Part shown: positions 16,483 through 24,955 of the stretch, in pieces | How positions within the stretch are numbered: position 1 is the first letter of the stretch | Layout of the letters: every line of letters starts with the position of its first letter | Assembly (NCBI GenBank): GCA_964390495.1 | Contig: CAYMIN010000010.1 | Span: 77,995-141,994 of the forward strand | Reading direction: 5' to 3' | DNA length: 64,000 nucleotides | Source of the DNA: UBA11051 sp964390495 | Lineage (GTDB): Bacteria; Armatimonadota; Zipacnadia; Zipacnadales; UBA11051 | Made by a program: the position numbers and the translations under genes | Notes under the pieces: generated by a model | Told to the model about the DNA's origin: nothing | Seen by the model: the letters and a program-made list of their open reading frames with translations, nothing else | Database searches by the model: none

Positions 16483-16606
16483 TGCCCTCTACAGGGTTGA
16501 CTGCTTAAAGACCCCCACTGCGGAGAGCTGGGTTTACACTAATCGAGCTTGCTGTACTTATACTAACGCACGAAACCCGGATTTGTTCCAAAACTATCGG
16601 AAATTG

Positions 16607-16691
16607 AAATTGGGGACAGTCACCCATTTCTCGCGATTTCTGTAAGTTCCGCTCCCATTTCTCTGCAGAAATAGGTGACTGTCCCCAATTT
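16607..16691. repeat. Inverted-repeat element with AAATTGGGGACAG arms, copy B
   Basis: The arms at 16607-16631 and 16667-16691 (about 25 bases each) match copy A at 14863-14947 nearly base for base, but the centre (16632-16666) differs. The heparinase-family gene begins 16 bases after it, so the arm abuts the GGAGGTGAG ribosome site. Confidence 0.8.
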
Positions 16692-16707
16692 CTGGAGGTG
16701 AGAGGCC

Positions 16708-19038
16708 ATGAAGAGCCATCGTCATCCGCATCCGCACAAGGACCCGCGCCGGCCGCGCGACCATACCAGCCCCGGCACTAACCCACCGTTGTTCGCCTGG
16801 CTGCCGGTGGAGGACGCCGACGAGTACCTCCTGACCGTCGCCCGCGATGCTGACTTCAGGGACGTGTGTTTGCAGGAGCGGCTTACCGATCAGCCGCTCT
16901 ATCTGCCCCGGAACGCCTTCACGCCCGGCAGATATTACTGGAAGTGGTCGGGCGGCTCGGTTGAGGGTGAGGTCTTCACATTTGAGGTAACCCCTGAGGC
17001 CGTGGTCTTGGAGGTGCCGGCGGCTGAGGAGTGGTTGCGCCGCCTCTCCGATGGCCATCCGCGCATTTACATCCGTCCGGAAGAGGTTGCCGCCTTGCAC
17101 CAGTCGCGCCACAACACCCGGGCGGCACAGTCGCAGCAGCTCAAGGCAACCGCCGACGAGATCCTTGCTGAGGACCACGAAATTGCCGAGCCGCCCTTCC
17201 TGCCCGACCGCCAGGCCGACTATGAAGCATGGTACAGCGTCTGGGCCCCGATAATGTGGGATTCCCGGCGCTTTGTGAAGGGCGCTGAAATCCTGGCACT
17301 GGCCCACCTGACCAGCGGTGAAATTGCCTATGCCCGCGCCGCTTGCCGGCGGATGGCATCCATATCGCGGTGGGACCCTGACGGCTCCAGTCATTTGGCC
17401 CACAATGATGAAGCCCACATGTCAGTTATCTGGGACGGTACCAAGGCCTGTGACTGGGTATGGAATGAATTCACGGACGAGGAGCTGAGTTTGGTCATAG
17501 ACCAGTTCCGCCGCCGGGGGCAGATAACCTACGAGCATATGCACGACCGCGGGGCCTACGGGGTAACTCGCTTCGATTCTCATGCAGGCCGTGAGGTGGT
17601 GTTTCTGGCGCTGCTGGCTATGGTCTTCCACGAGCACATCCCCGAGGCGCAGCAATGGCTCGAGTGGCTACGGCCGGTGCTGTGTGGCATCTGGCCGGTA
17701 TGGGCCGGCGATGACGGAGCCTGGGCCCAAGGCGTCTCCTATGGGCTGGCTTATGTGGGGATCAACACCATGTTTGCCACCGCTCTGAAGCGCGGCACCG
17801 GCATAGACCTGTATCGCCGGCCCTTCTGGGCCAATCACGGGCGGTGGCGGCAATGGTGCTTCCCGCCCTATGTCGAATGGATGGGCTTCGGCGATCACAG
17901 CGAGCGCTGGAAGAGCACCTGGGAGCGCAACGCCGATCTGGTGGACATCATCCGCCGCGAGACCAACGCACCGGACTTGGGCCGCTATGTGACCGAATTC
18001 CGCGCCGAAGCGCAGAAATGCGACACTCGGCGCATCCCAACCATACCGACATTGGACGCCCAGCTCCACCTGGCCGAGCCGCCGGCTCAGCAGGATGCCG
18101 GAGAAGCTGCCGGCGGGGTACTCAGAGTCTTCAGCGATGGCGGCTGGGCGGCGGTGCGGACCCATCTGCACGATGCGGCCAGCGACGTGGCCCTCATCTT
18201 CCGCTCCAGTCCCTACGGGGCCATTAGCCACTCCCATGCCAACAACAACGATTTCATCATGCATGTGGCCGGCAAGGTCATGGCGATGCCCAGCGGCTAC
18301 TACTCCGGCTACGGTTCGGCCCATCACGTGCACTGGGTGTGGCACACCAAGTCCCACAACTGCGTGACGCTGTCAGACGCCTCGCAGTTGATGCAGAGCC
18401 ACGACTCCCTCGGCGCGATTGTCAACGCCTATGAGGATGACCGGGTCGCCTACATGGTCGGCAAGGCGGATGCCAGCTACAGCCTGCAGGCGAGCAGGTG
18501 CCGGCGGCATGTGATGTTCGTCAAGCCGCACAACTGCTTCTTCATGGTTGACGAGTTTGTCGCCGCGCCGGGCGTAGCCTCAGCCCTGCAATGGAATATC
18601 CATTCCTGGAACCAATTCGTGGTGGACGAGCAGCGCCGCAGCTTCCTGCTTGAACGCCAGGGCAGCGCACTTGAGGGGCATTTCCTATTCCACAACAATG
18701 CCTTCTTCTCTCTGAGCGAGGGCTGGGACCCGCCGCCGGCTGCGCTCAAGTCAGCCGAGCAGTGGCACCAGCAGTACCATCTCCGCTTCACGCCCCTGGG
18801 GATGCCTGAGCAGCGTAACTTGGGGGTGGTCCTGTGCCCGGGCCACGCCACGCTTGAGCCGGCTGAAGTGGTCAGCGAACGTGCAGGTGGGGCCGAGGTG
18901 GCGCGCATCGAGGATGACGTGCTCCTGGTGAACGATGGTGACACGATGGAGTACGCAGGCTTGAGCTCGGCGGCGATTGCGGCGGCGGTGATTGGCGGCG
19001 TGGCCTACCAGTTCGGCGACGACGGCTTACAGCACTGA
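16708..19038 (+). CDS. Heparinase II/III-type polysaccharide lyase with DUF4962-like domain
   Basis: A 776-residue protein starting at ATG 16708 behind GGAGGTGAG. Residues 20-100 form a small beta domain (FAWLPVEDADEYLLTVARD, a fibronectin-like substrate-side fold). An alpha/alpha barrel follows (110-470, with FDSHAGREVVFLALLAMVFHE and EWMGFGDHSERWKS), then a beta-sheet domain with the heparinase-type motif ISHSHANNNDFIMHVAGKVM near 510 and HVHWVWHTKSHNCVTL near 545, whose His/Tyr residues serve as catalytic or metal ligands. Family members cleave uronic-acid polysaccharides by elimination. No signal peptide is evident, so a cytoplasmic or anchored form is possible. It heads a run of sulfatases and hydrolases, pointing to acidic glycan breakdown. 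Confidence 0.85.
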   Translation: MKSHRHPHPHKDPRRPRDHTSPGTNPPLFAWLPVEDADEYLLTVARDADFRDVCLQERLTDQPLYLPRNAFTPGRYYWKWSGGSVEGEVFTFEVTPEAVVLEVPAAEEWLRRLSDGHPRIYIRPEEVAALHQSRHNTRAAQSQQLKATADEILAEDHEIAEPPFLPDRQADYEAWYSVWAPIMWDSRRFVKGAEILALAHLTSGEIAYARAACRRMASISRWDPDGSSHLAHNDEAHMSVIWDGTKACDWVWNEFTDEELSLVIDQFRRRGQITYEHMHDRGAYGVTRFDSHAGREVVFLALLAMVFHEHIPEAQQWLEWLRPVLCGIWPVWAGDDGAWAQGVSYGLAYVGINTMFATALKRGTGIDLYRRPFWANHGRWRQWCFPPYVEWMGFGDHSERWKSTWERNADLVDIIRRETNAPDLGRYVTEFRAEAQKCDTRRIPTIPTLDAQLHLAEPPAQQDAGEAAGGVLRVFSDGGWAAVRTHLHDAASDVALIFRSSPYGAISHSHANNNDFIMHVAGKVMAMPSGYYSGYGSAHHVHWVWHTKSHNCVTLSDASQLMQSHDSLGAIVNAYEDDRVAYMVGKADASYSLQASRCRRHVMFVKPHNCFFMVDEFVAAPGVASALQWNIHSWNQFVVDEQRRSFLLERQGSALEGHFLFHNNAFFSLSEGWDPPPAALKSAEQWHQQYHLRFTPLGMPEQRNLGVVLCPGHATLEPAEVVSERAGGAEVARIEDDVLLVNDGDTMEYAGLSSAAIAAAVIGGVAYQFGDDGLQH

Positions 19039-19230
19039 TTCCGGAGGCTATCGCCTAAGTTTGGCTTAAGCGCCGCGATAACAGCAATCTGCCTGATATG
19101 CAGGATAACGCGCCCAGGGCGAGAAATAACCAGTTCCACGCATTCACAACGGAGGGTTGACAGAGGCTGGACCGCCCGGTGGACAACCCGAAGCTCACGC
19201 TAGGTCGGCCGGCTCAAAGGAGGCCTGTAG

Positions 19231-20577
19231 ATGAACGTTTTCTGGATTATGTTGGATTCACTGCGCCGCGACCACGTGGGGGCTTACGGTTCGCAGGTCT
19301 GCAAGACGCCCAATCTCGACGCCTTCGCCCAGGAGGCGGTGCTGTTCGACAACGCCTATCCTGAGGGGCTGCCGACGATTCCGGTGCGCACGGCGATGGT
19401 CACAGGCTGCCGCACGCTCCAGGGCCGGCCCTGGCAGCCGCTGGCCCCGGAAGATGTCACTGCCGCCGAGATTCTGTCCTGCCACGGCTACACCTCCGTG
19501 ATGATTACCGACACCTATCACATGGCCAAGCCCTGCATGAATTTCCATCGCGGATTCAATTCCTACCAGTTCATCCGCGGCCAGGAAAGCGACGCCTGCG
19601 AGCTAGTCCCGCACACCAAGAACCTGGACGAATACCTGCATCCGGCTCTGGACGAGCGCAAGCGCTTTGTGGTTGGCAACTTCCTGCGCCACTCCGAGAG
19701 CTGGGAGTCGGAAGCGGACACCTTCCCGGCCCGGGTATTTCGGGAAGCGGCGCGAATGGCCGCCGGCCTCAAGGACCAGGATAAGCTCTTTTTCTGGGTC
19801 GATTCGTTTGACCCTCACGAGCCCTGGGCGCCACCACCACCCTATGATACCATGTACACTGATCCCGACTATAATGGCAAGCGTTTGATAGATGCCAACT
19901 ACGGCTCGCCGGATTACATGGCACCGCAGGAACTGGCCTACCTCCGCGCCATGTACGCCGGCGAGGTGACTTTGGTTGACCATTGGTTCGGCCATTTCAT
20001 AGATACTCTGCGGGCCAACGGCTTGCTCGACAAGTCGGCAGTCATCGTCCTGGCCGACCACGGCCATCCCCACGGAGATCACGGTATCATCATGAAATCG
20101 CCAGCCAACATGTACAATGAGCTTTTGCGCATCCCCTTCATGGTGCGCCTGCCGAACGCCGAGCACGGCGGCACGCGCATCGCCCCGCTGGTCCAGACCG
20201 ACGATCTGCTGCCTACGACGCTCGACCTCCTCGGCCTGGAGCACGAGGCCGTCTGTATGACTGGCAAATCGGCGTGGAAGTTGGTCACCGGTGAGATCGA
20301 AAAGTTGCGCGATGTCGTCATCACCGGCTATCATGATTCACCATACCGTTGCGTGCGCGATGAGGAGTGGTCGCTGGTCGTCAATCCTGAGGGCCGCCAC
20401 GAGCTTTACGACCTGGTCAACGACCCGGCTGAGCGTAGCAACCTATTCGCGGACCGCGAAGAGATCGCCCAGCGTTTGTTCGAGCGTCTCGGGTATTTCA
20501 GCTATACCAAGCTAGCTGCTCGCGAGTTCGAGAACGTCCAGGAGGCCTACGAGTGGGCCCACACCTCAATCGAGTAG
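19231..20577 (+). CDS. Sulfatase-superfamily hydrolase with Thr at the catalytic position
   Basis: A 448-residue alkaline-phosphatase-fold protein starting at ATG 19231 behind AAAGGAGG. The N-terminal LDSLRRDHVGAYGS metal site and the IVLADHGHPHGDHG metal motif near 270-285 are intact. Where sulfatases have CxPxR (Cys or Ser converted to formylglycine), this protein reads TIPVR at residues 49-53. Thr49 is a nucleophile used by phosphodiesterases and phosphomutases of the same superfamily, so the enzyme may hydrolyse phosphate or phosphonate esters, or depend on Thr directly. The three other sulfatases in the window keep Cys. It lies between the lyase gene and a lipoprotein gene. Confidence 0.85.
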   Translation: MNVFWIMLDSLRRDHVGAYGSQVCKTPNLDAFAQEAVLFDNAYPEGLPTIPVRTAMVTGCRTLQGRPWQPLAPEDVTAAEILSCHGYTSVMITDTYHMAKPCMNFHRGFNSYQFIRGQESDACELVPHTKNLDEYLHPALDERKRFVVGNFLRHSESWESEADTFPARVFREAARMAAGLKDQDKLFFWVDSFDPHEPWAPPPPYDTMYTDPDYNGKRLIDANYGSPDYMAPQELAYLRAMYAGEVTLVDHWFGHFIDTLRANGLLDKSAVIVLADHGHPHGDHGIIMKSPANMYNELLRIPFMVRLPNAEHGGTRIAPLVQTDDLLPTTLDLLGLEHEAVCMTGKSAWKLVTGEIEKLRDVVITGYHDSPYRCVRDEEWSLVVNPEGRHELYDLVNDPAERSNLFADREEIAQRLFERLGYFSYTKLAAREFENVQEAYEWAHTSIE

Positions 20578-20649
20578 CGGTTTGTTGTCGTGCAGACCAA
20601 GCCTTTGTCAGCGGCCCCGGTGAGACTTCCCGGCCTGATAATGCTGGCG

Positions 20650-20700
20650 ATCGGCCCCGGGACGGGCTTAAGACCGCCACCCGGGCCGATTTCCGTTTCC
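20650..20700 (+). terminator. Candidate terminator after the Thr-type sulfatase gene
   Basis: ATCGGCCCCGGG (20650-20661) pairs with CCCGGGCCGAT (20680-20690) with one bulged C, leaving an 18-base loop, and is followed by TTCCGTTTCC. The tail is T-rich but broken. It lies 73 bases after the stop, before the lipoprotein gene. Confidence 0.5.
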
Positions 20701-20744
20701 CCCTTGGGGGGTAAGCACCACAAACTAACGAGGAGGTAGCCACA

Positions 20745-21395
20745 ATGTTCCGAAAAGCGCTGTTGACGACCCTGTTGTTGGTACTGATGCTGGCGGCTTG
20801 GGTGATAATGGCCGGATGTCAGCCGAAACCGGAGGAAGCTCCTATGGAGCCGCCGGTCCCGCCGCCTTCGACAACCACCCCCGTAGAAGCCCCTGGCGAG
20901 TTTGAGTGGTCAAAAGCCCCTACGCTCGCCTCCATCCCTGACGGCCCGATAACCGGGATGATAAACGGCGAGAAGTTCGAGGCCAAGACCGTCCGCATTG
21001 AGAAGACCGATGACGGCCCGGAGCTGGAGATTTCCAATGTCGCTGCCGAAACCCCCACCGGCATGGTTATGGACGATACCGGCATCGAGCTCTCCTTCTC
21101 CATTCCTGAAGGCACGACTGGCGAGTTCGCCAAGACCTTCGATGATGATGTTGATATGGAGACTGCTCACGCATGGTACTGGTACGAGCAAGAGGGCGAC
21201 AAGGGCCCGATGAGCGTCAACCCGACTTGGGGTTGCGCCCTGCAGATTAGTGACTGGACCCTCAAGCCGGATGAAGAGGACAAAAATATCCTCGGCAAGG
21301 TCAAAGGCAAGGTCGCTATCTGCTTTGATGAGCTTAGTGACGAGCAGAAGGGCTGGGTAGCCGGTACCTTCGACTGCATCTACTACGAGTGGTAG
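20745..21395 (+). CDS. Putative lipoprotein of unknown function
   Basis: A 216-residue protein starting at ATG 20745 behind CGAGGAGGTAG. The N-terminus is a lipoprotein signal: basic residues, a hydrophobic core and the lipobox IMAGC with Cys near residue 25, followed by a Pro/Glu-rich linker (about 27-55). The remaining 160 residues look like a beta-rich domain with many acidic residues and two Cys near the end (WGCALQISDW and VAICFDEL, FDCIYYEW), and I do not recognise the family. It would be attached to the outer face of a membrane. The stop codon lies within the first bases of a tandemly repeated 148-base element. Confidence 0.75.
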   Translation: MFRKALLTTLLLVLMLAAWVIMAGCQPKPEEAPMEPPVPPPSTTTPVEAPGEFEWSKAPTLASIPDGPITGMINGEKFEAKTVRIEKTDDGPELEISNVAAETPTGMVMDDTGIELSFSIPEGTTGEFAKTFDDDVDMETAHAWYWYEQEGDKGPMSVNPTWGCALQISDWTLKPDEEDKNILGKVKGKVAICFDELSDEQKGWVAGTFDCIYYEW

Positions 21396-21503
21396 CCGTC
21401 TTTAGTGCTGGGGACACCGCACCCAATCCTGAGGCTTTGTAGCCGCGGGCCGAGTTGACACGCCTTCAGAACTAAGTATGGTGTCCCCAAAACTAAGGAT
21501 ATT

Positions 21504-21530
21504 CGCGTAGGTCGGGCTTTCTAGCCCGAC
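21504..21530. repeat. Dispersed palindrome (TCGGGCT/AGCCCGA family), copy 2
   Basis: CGTAGGTCGGGCTTTCTAGCCCGAC, an 8-bp stem around TTCT/TCT, forms the end of the first tandem unit downstream of the lipoprotein gene. Confidence 0.75.
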
Positions 21531-21592
21531 ATACGACTGGTAGCCGTCTTTAGTGCTGGGGACACCGCACCCAATCCTGAGGCTTTGTAGCC

Positions 21593-21692
21593 NNNNNNNN
21601 NNNNNNNNNNNNNNNNNNNNNNNNNNNNNNNNNNNNNNNNNNNNNNNNNNNNNNNNNNNNNNNNNNNNNNNNNNNNNNNNNNNNNNNNNNNN
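21593..21692. other. Assembly gap of 100 N
   Basis: Exactly 100 undetermined bases, a conventional placeholder for a scaffold join. It falls inside the tandem repeat array, and copy 3 resumes precisely at a unit boundary, so the true number of units is unknown and may be larger. Confidence 0.99.
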
Positions 21693-21806
21693 TGGTAGCC
21701 GTCTTTAGTGCTGGGGACACCGCACCCAATCCTGAGGCTTTGTAGCCACGGGCCGAGTTGACACGCCTTCAGAATTAAGTATGGTGTCCCCAAAACTAAG
21801 CATATT

Positions 21807-21833
21807 CGCTTAGGTCGGGCTTTCTAGCCCGAC
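21807..21833. repeat. Dispersed palindrome (TCGGGCT/AGCCCGA family), copy 3
   Basis: TAGGTCGGGCTTTCTAGCCCGAC ends the third tandem unit, 64 bases before the GTG start of the next sulfatase. Confidence 0.75.
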
Positions 21834-21896
21834 AGCGGCTGTCGTTGAGAGGCGCCGACACAGCCAGAATTGCAGCACTTCTGGGAGAGTGACGCC

Positions 21897-23288
21897 GTGC
21901 GCAAGCCGAACGTAGTGCTGATTCTCGTTGATGATATGGGTTACGGCGATTTCGCGGCCTTCAACGACGGGCTGTCGCACACCCCTACGCTGGACGCTCT
22001 GATGGGGGAGAGTGTCTGCTTCACCCAGCAGTACTGCGGTTCGGCGGTGTGCAATCCCTCGCGCGCGGCCCTGATGACCGGACGCTATCCCCACCGCACC
22101 GGCTCGATAGATACCCTTGACGCCCGTGGCCTCGACCGGTTGGCTCTGCGCGAGGTCACTATGGGCGACATGTTCAGGGCCGCCGGCTATGCCACCGGCC
22201 TGATCGGTAAGTGGCATCTCGGAGCCGCCGATCCGCGCTACCATCCCAACGCCCGGGGCTTTGACGAGTTCGTCGGCTTCCGCGGCGGCTGGTGGGACTA
22301 TTATGACTGGACGCTGGATTACAACGGCTCCTTCAGGAAAAGTGATGGCCGCTATCTCACCGATGTATTCACCGAGGAAGCCGTCCGCTTCATTGAGCGT
22401 CATAGCGCCGAGCCGTTTTTCCTCCATCTGACCTACAACGCTCCCCACGGCCCCTTGCAGTGCCCTGAGGAGGATGTGACTCCGTTTGCCGAGACCGGCA
22501 AATTCACGACCGGCGTGAGTACGCTCTACGGAATGGTAAAGCGCATGGACCAGGGCGTCGCCGGGGTTCTGGAGGCGCTTGCGGACCAGGGCGTGGCTGA
22601 CAACACCATAGTGATGTTTACCAGCGACAACGGCCCGCAGTTCTCCGGCCCCGGTGCTGGCGACATGAGTACCACCCGCTTCAATTGCGGCTTCAATGGC
22701 TGCAAGGGCGTTGTCTATGAGGGCGGCATTCGTGTGCCGATGATTATCCGCTGGCCTGATGGTCTGGATGGCGACCGCCGAGTGGACTACATGGCGCACT
22801 TCACCGACTGGTATCCGACGCTGGCTGCGGCCACCGGCGTGGCTATGCCCGATGGCCCCGCGATTGACGGATGGAACGTGCTGCCGGTCATGCGCGGCGA
22901 AAGCGACCGGGTCAACTCCCGCCGCTTCTGGCAGTGGAACCGTTACAGCCCGATTGCGGAGTGCAACGCGGCGATGCGCGACGGCGAGTGGAAGCTGGTG
23001 CGCCCGCGCATTGCCGAGGCGATGGTCGTAACCGCAGAGGACCTGGCGATGGACCGGGCCACGAAGGTTGATCCGGAGAGCCGCACTGACATCTGCCGCG
23101 ATCCCGAGCCGGAGCGCGAGATTCCGCCGCCTCCGCCGCCGGAGCTTTACAATATCGCGGACGACCCGCTTGAGCAGCATAACCTGGCTGACCAAGAGCC
23201 GGAGCGCGTAGCCAAGATGGTGCGCGAATTGGAGAACTGGTTCGAGGAGGTCGAGGCCGAACGCGCAACCATAAACGACGTGTGGTGA
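21897..23288 (+). CDS. Sulfatase, formylglycine (Cys) type
   Basis: A 463-residue arylsulfatase-family protein starting at GTG 21897 with GGGAGAG nearby. KPNVVLILVDDMGYGDF supplies the metal-binding Asp pair (residues 12-13). CNPSRAALMTGRYPHRTG at 52 onward holds the CxPSR signature whose Cys52 must be oxidised to formylglycine. GKWHLG near 108 and VMFTSDNGPQFSG near 235 are further active-site motifs. It would remove sulfate esters from a glycan or aryl substrate. No obvious signal peptide is seen. No formylglycine-generating enzyme is encoded in this window, so maturation must come from elsewhere. It is followed after 36 bases by a second sulfatase gene, probably in one operon. Confidence 0.92.
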   Translation: MRKPNVVLILVDDMGYGDFAAFNDGLSHTPTLDALMGESVCFTQQYCGSAVCNPSRAALMTGRYPHRTGSIDTLDARGLDRLALREVTMGDMFRAAGYATGLIGKWHLGAADPRYHPNARGFDEFVGFRGGWWDYYDWTLDYNGSFRKSDGRYLTDVFTEEAVRFIERHSAEPFFLHLTYNAPHGPLQCPEEDVTPFAETGKFTTGVSTLYGMVKRMDQGVAGVLEALADQGVADNTIVMFTSDNGPQFSGPGAGDMSTTRFNCGFNGCKGVVYEGGIRVPMIIRWPDGLDGDRRVDYMAHFTDWYPTLAAATGVAMPDGPAIDGWNVLPVMRGESDRVNSRRFWQWNRYSPIAECNAAMRDGEWKLVRPRIAEAMVVTAEDLAMDRATKVDPESRTDICRDPEPEREIPPPPPPELYNIADDPLEQHNLADQEPERVAKMVRELENWFEEVEAERATINDVW

Positions 23289-23324
23289 TGAGCGGCTACG
23301 CAGGATACTTGAGGAGGTAGTACC

Positions 23325-24731
23325 GTGAGCGACACTCGCCCGCGCAACCTATTGATACTACTGTGGGACGAGTTGCAGCGAGACACTCTCGGCCTTTACG
23401 GCGGCCCGGTTCCCACTCCGGCCTGCGATGCCCTCGGCCAACGTGGCGTCGTGTTCGACCGCTACTATTGCGCCAATCCCCTGTGCGTGCCCACCAGGCC
23501 CTCGATGGCGGGTGGCCGCTGGCCGCATGCCCACGGCTCCCGCAGCTTCGGCAAGGGCTATGACACCATGCATCCGGGCGAGAAGCTCCTGTTCGACAGG
23601 CTGCTGGATGCGGATTACCACATCGGCTACGAGGGCATCTGGCACATCATCCGCGCTCCGCAGGATGATCGCAGCGACGAGTTCGCCTATTTCAAGCCCA
23701 CCGGCTTTGCCCGCGAGCAGTACCTGGAGATGCTCATCGAGCAGGGCGGCAAGGATGGCGACCAGAGCGGGCCGGCCAAGTTCGTCAGCGATGACGGGGT
23801 GATCGAGGCCAGCTTGAGCATCCCGGTGCCCGCTCGCTGGACCAGACCCCTCGAAGAGCATCTCGACATGCAGCACGCCCTCAATATCGCCGATTTTATC
23901 CGTAATGCTCCCGAGGACCGGCCCTTCGCCGCATGGTGCTCGTTGGGTGTTCCGCATCCGCCGTTGCTAGTTCCTGATGAATTCATGGACCTGTTCGATG
24001 CCGCCGATATGACACCACCCCCCGGCTTTGGTGAGGACCGCTCCGCCATGCCGGAAGCCGTGGCCGAAGCCCCGGGTTACCAGTGCATAGCCGACTGGGG
24101 CTGGGACCGCTGGGCCCCGGCCATCGCCGCCTACTGGGGCTTCGTGGCTTTCGGCGATGCCTGCCACCAGGTGCTCCTGGATGCGCTTGAGGACTCGGGC
24201 CGCGCCGATGACACTCTGGTGATCATGACCTGCGACCACGGGGAGATGCTGGGCGCTCATAACCTGTACCAGAAGGGCTGCATGTACCGCGACGCCATTC
24301 GCCTACCGTTTGTGATTTCCGGTCCCGGGATCGAGCCGGGCCGTCGCAGCCAGTTGGCCTCCCAGACCGACATGGCGCCGACGGTCTTGGAGCTTCTGGG
24401 GCTGCCGCCGCTTTCCAGAGCTCAGGGCCAAAGCCTCGTCCCGATAATCGCGGATGAGAAAGCGCCAGGCCCTGACTACACCTTCTCCGAGTTCAACGGC
24501 CAGATTGAGGGCGGCTTCAAGGAAAGATGTTGTATCTCAGAGCGCTACAAGTACGCCTACTATCATGGCGACCCCATTGATCAGCTCTTCGATTTGCACA
24601 ACGACCCCGACGAGCTGAACAACCTCGCCACCGATCCGGCTCATGCGGAGGTCCGCCGGCAGATGCGAGCAGCGCTGGCCGACTGGATGGCGGCGACTGA
24701 CGACTACATCGAGCCCCACTGGCCCGACTGA
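23325..24731 (+). CDS. Sulfatase, formylglycine (Cys) type
   Basis: A 468-residue sulfatase starting at GTG 23325 behind GAGGAGGTAG. RNLLILLWDELQRDTLGLYG carries the first metal site in a variant form (WDE). CVPTRPSMAGGR from Cys54 is the CxPxR formylglycine motif. TLVIMTCDHGEMLGAHNLYQKG near 300-320 supplies the second metal Asp-His pair. This spacing resembles the subfamily acting on glycans such as choline- or iduronate-type substrates, but specificity cannot be read. It is 36 bases after the previous sulfatase gene. Different lengths and motifs show they are not recent duplicates. Confidence 0.92.
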   Translation: MSDTRPRNLLILLWDELQRDTLGLYGGPVPTPACDALGQRGVVFDRYYCANPLCVPTRPSMAGGRWPHAHGSRSFGKGYDTMHPGEKLLFDRLLDADYHIGYEGIWHIIRAPQDDRSDEFAYFKPTGFAREQYLEMLIEQGGKDGDQSGPAKFVSDDGVIEASLSIPVPARWTRPLEEHLDMQHALNIADFIRNAPEDRPFAAWCSLGVPHPPLLVPDEFMDLFDAADMTPPPGFGEDRSAMPEAVAEAPGYQCIADWGWDRWAPAIAAYWGFVAFGDACHQVLLDALEDSGRADDTLVIMTCDHGEMLGAHNLYQKGCMYRDAIRLPFVISGPGIEPGRRSQLASQTDMAPTVLELLGLPPLSRAQGQSLVPIIADEKAPGPDYTFSEFNGQIEGGFKERCCISERYKYAYYHGDPIDQLFDLHNDPDELNNLATDPAHAEVRRQMRAALADWMAATDDYIEPHWPD

Positions 24732-24783
24732 GCGGGTGCACGTAGGCCTTGTCGGCGTGCATAGGCGGGTCCCCGCCAATGTC

Positions 24784-24810
24784 GCGTAGCTCTCGGGCCT
24801 GCAGCCCGAG
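24784..24810. repeat. Dispersed palindrome, CTCGGGC/GCCCGAG variant, copy 4
   Basis: CGTAGCTCTCGGGCCTGCAG is followed by CCCGAG: CTCGGGC pairs with GCCCGAG around CTGCA. It lies between the sulfatase and the ArsR gene. Confidence 0.65.
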
Positions 24811-24874
24811 GCGGTGGGCGGCCTGTCTCCCATCTGCCAGCCATCTCCGTATCCCTCGCACCTGACAATCACTA

Positions 24875-24903
24875 TTGACATGATGGAAAAAGGCTCTTAT
24901 AAT
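24875..24903 (+). promoter_or_regulatory. Strong sigma70-type promoter for the arsR-like gene
   Basis: TTGACA at 24875-24880 and TATAAT at 24898-24903, both perfect, with a 17-base spacer. Transcription would begin near 24910, about 46 bases before the ATG at 24956. This is the best promoter match I found in the window. Confidence 0.88.
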
Positions 24904-24911
24904 TGCTTTAA

Positions 24912-24923
24912 GCATTGAAATGC
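24912..24923. promoter_or_regulatory. Candidate ArsR-type operator overlapping the start of transcription
   Basis: GCATTGAAATGC is a perfect 5-2-5 inverted repeat, with further partial symmetry in the flanking TTAA and CTCAA. It lies directly after the -10 box, where a repressor of the ArsR/SmtB family would block its own promoter. The assignment is by position and symmetry only. Confidence 0.55.
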
Positions 24924-24955
24924 CTCAATATACCAAGTCATGAAAGGGGGCCAGC

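Larger units (their letters stand above)
21390..21834. repeat. Tandem 148-bp repeat array interrupted by assembly gap
   Basis: A unit of about 148 bases begins TGGTAGCCGTCTTTAGTGCT at 21390, again at 21538 and again at 21693. Each unit holds a 17-base inverted repeat (TTAGTGCTGGGGACACC pairing with GGTGTCCCCAAAACTAA, first copy 21402-21418 and 21480-21496) followed by a TCGGGCTTTCTAGCCCGA palindrome. Copy 2 runs into the gap after 55 bases. Copies 1 and 3 differ at about four positions, so they are not exact assembly duplicates. The first unit starts at the final codons of the lipoprotein gene. Confidence 0.85.

Noticed and set aside
16441..16500. Possible SRP RNA or 6S RNA after the MFS gene
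   Set aside because: The GGTGCTGTTCCCG stretch recalls SRP RNA, but the GNRA/AGGAAG core of SRP RNA is absent, and the bubble of 6S RNA is not evident.
21593..21692. Protein reading through the N run
   Set aside because: Undetermined bases give X residues; the flanks are repeat units, not coding.
21810..23195. 461-codon minus-strand frame opposite a sulfatase
   Set aside because: It starts within a real sulfatase and ends in the repeat array; no family features.
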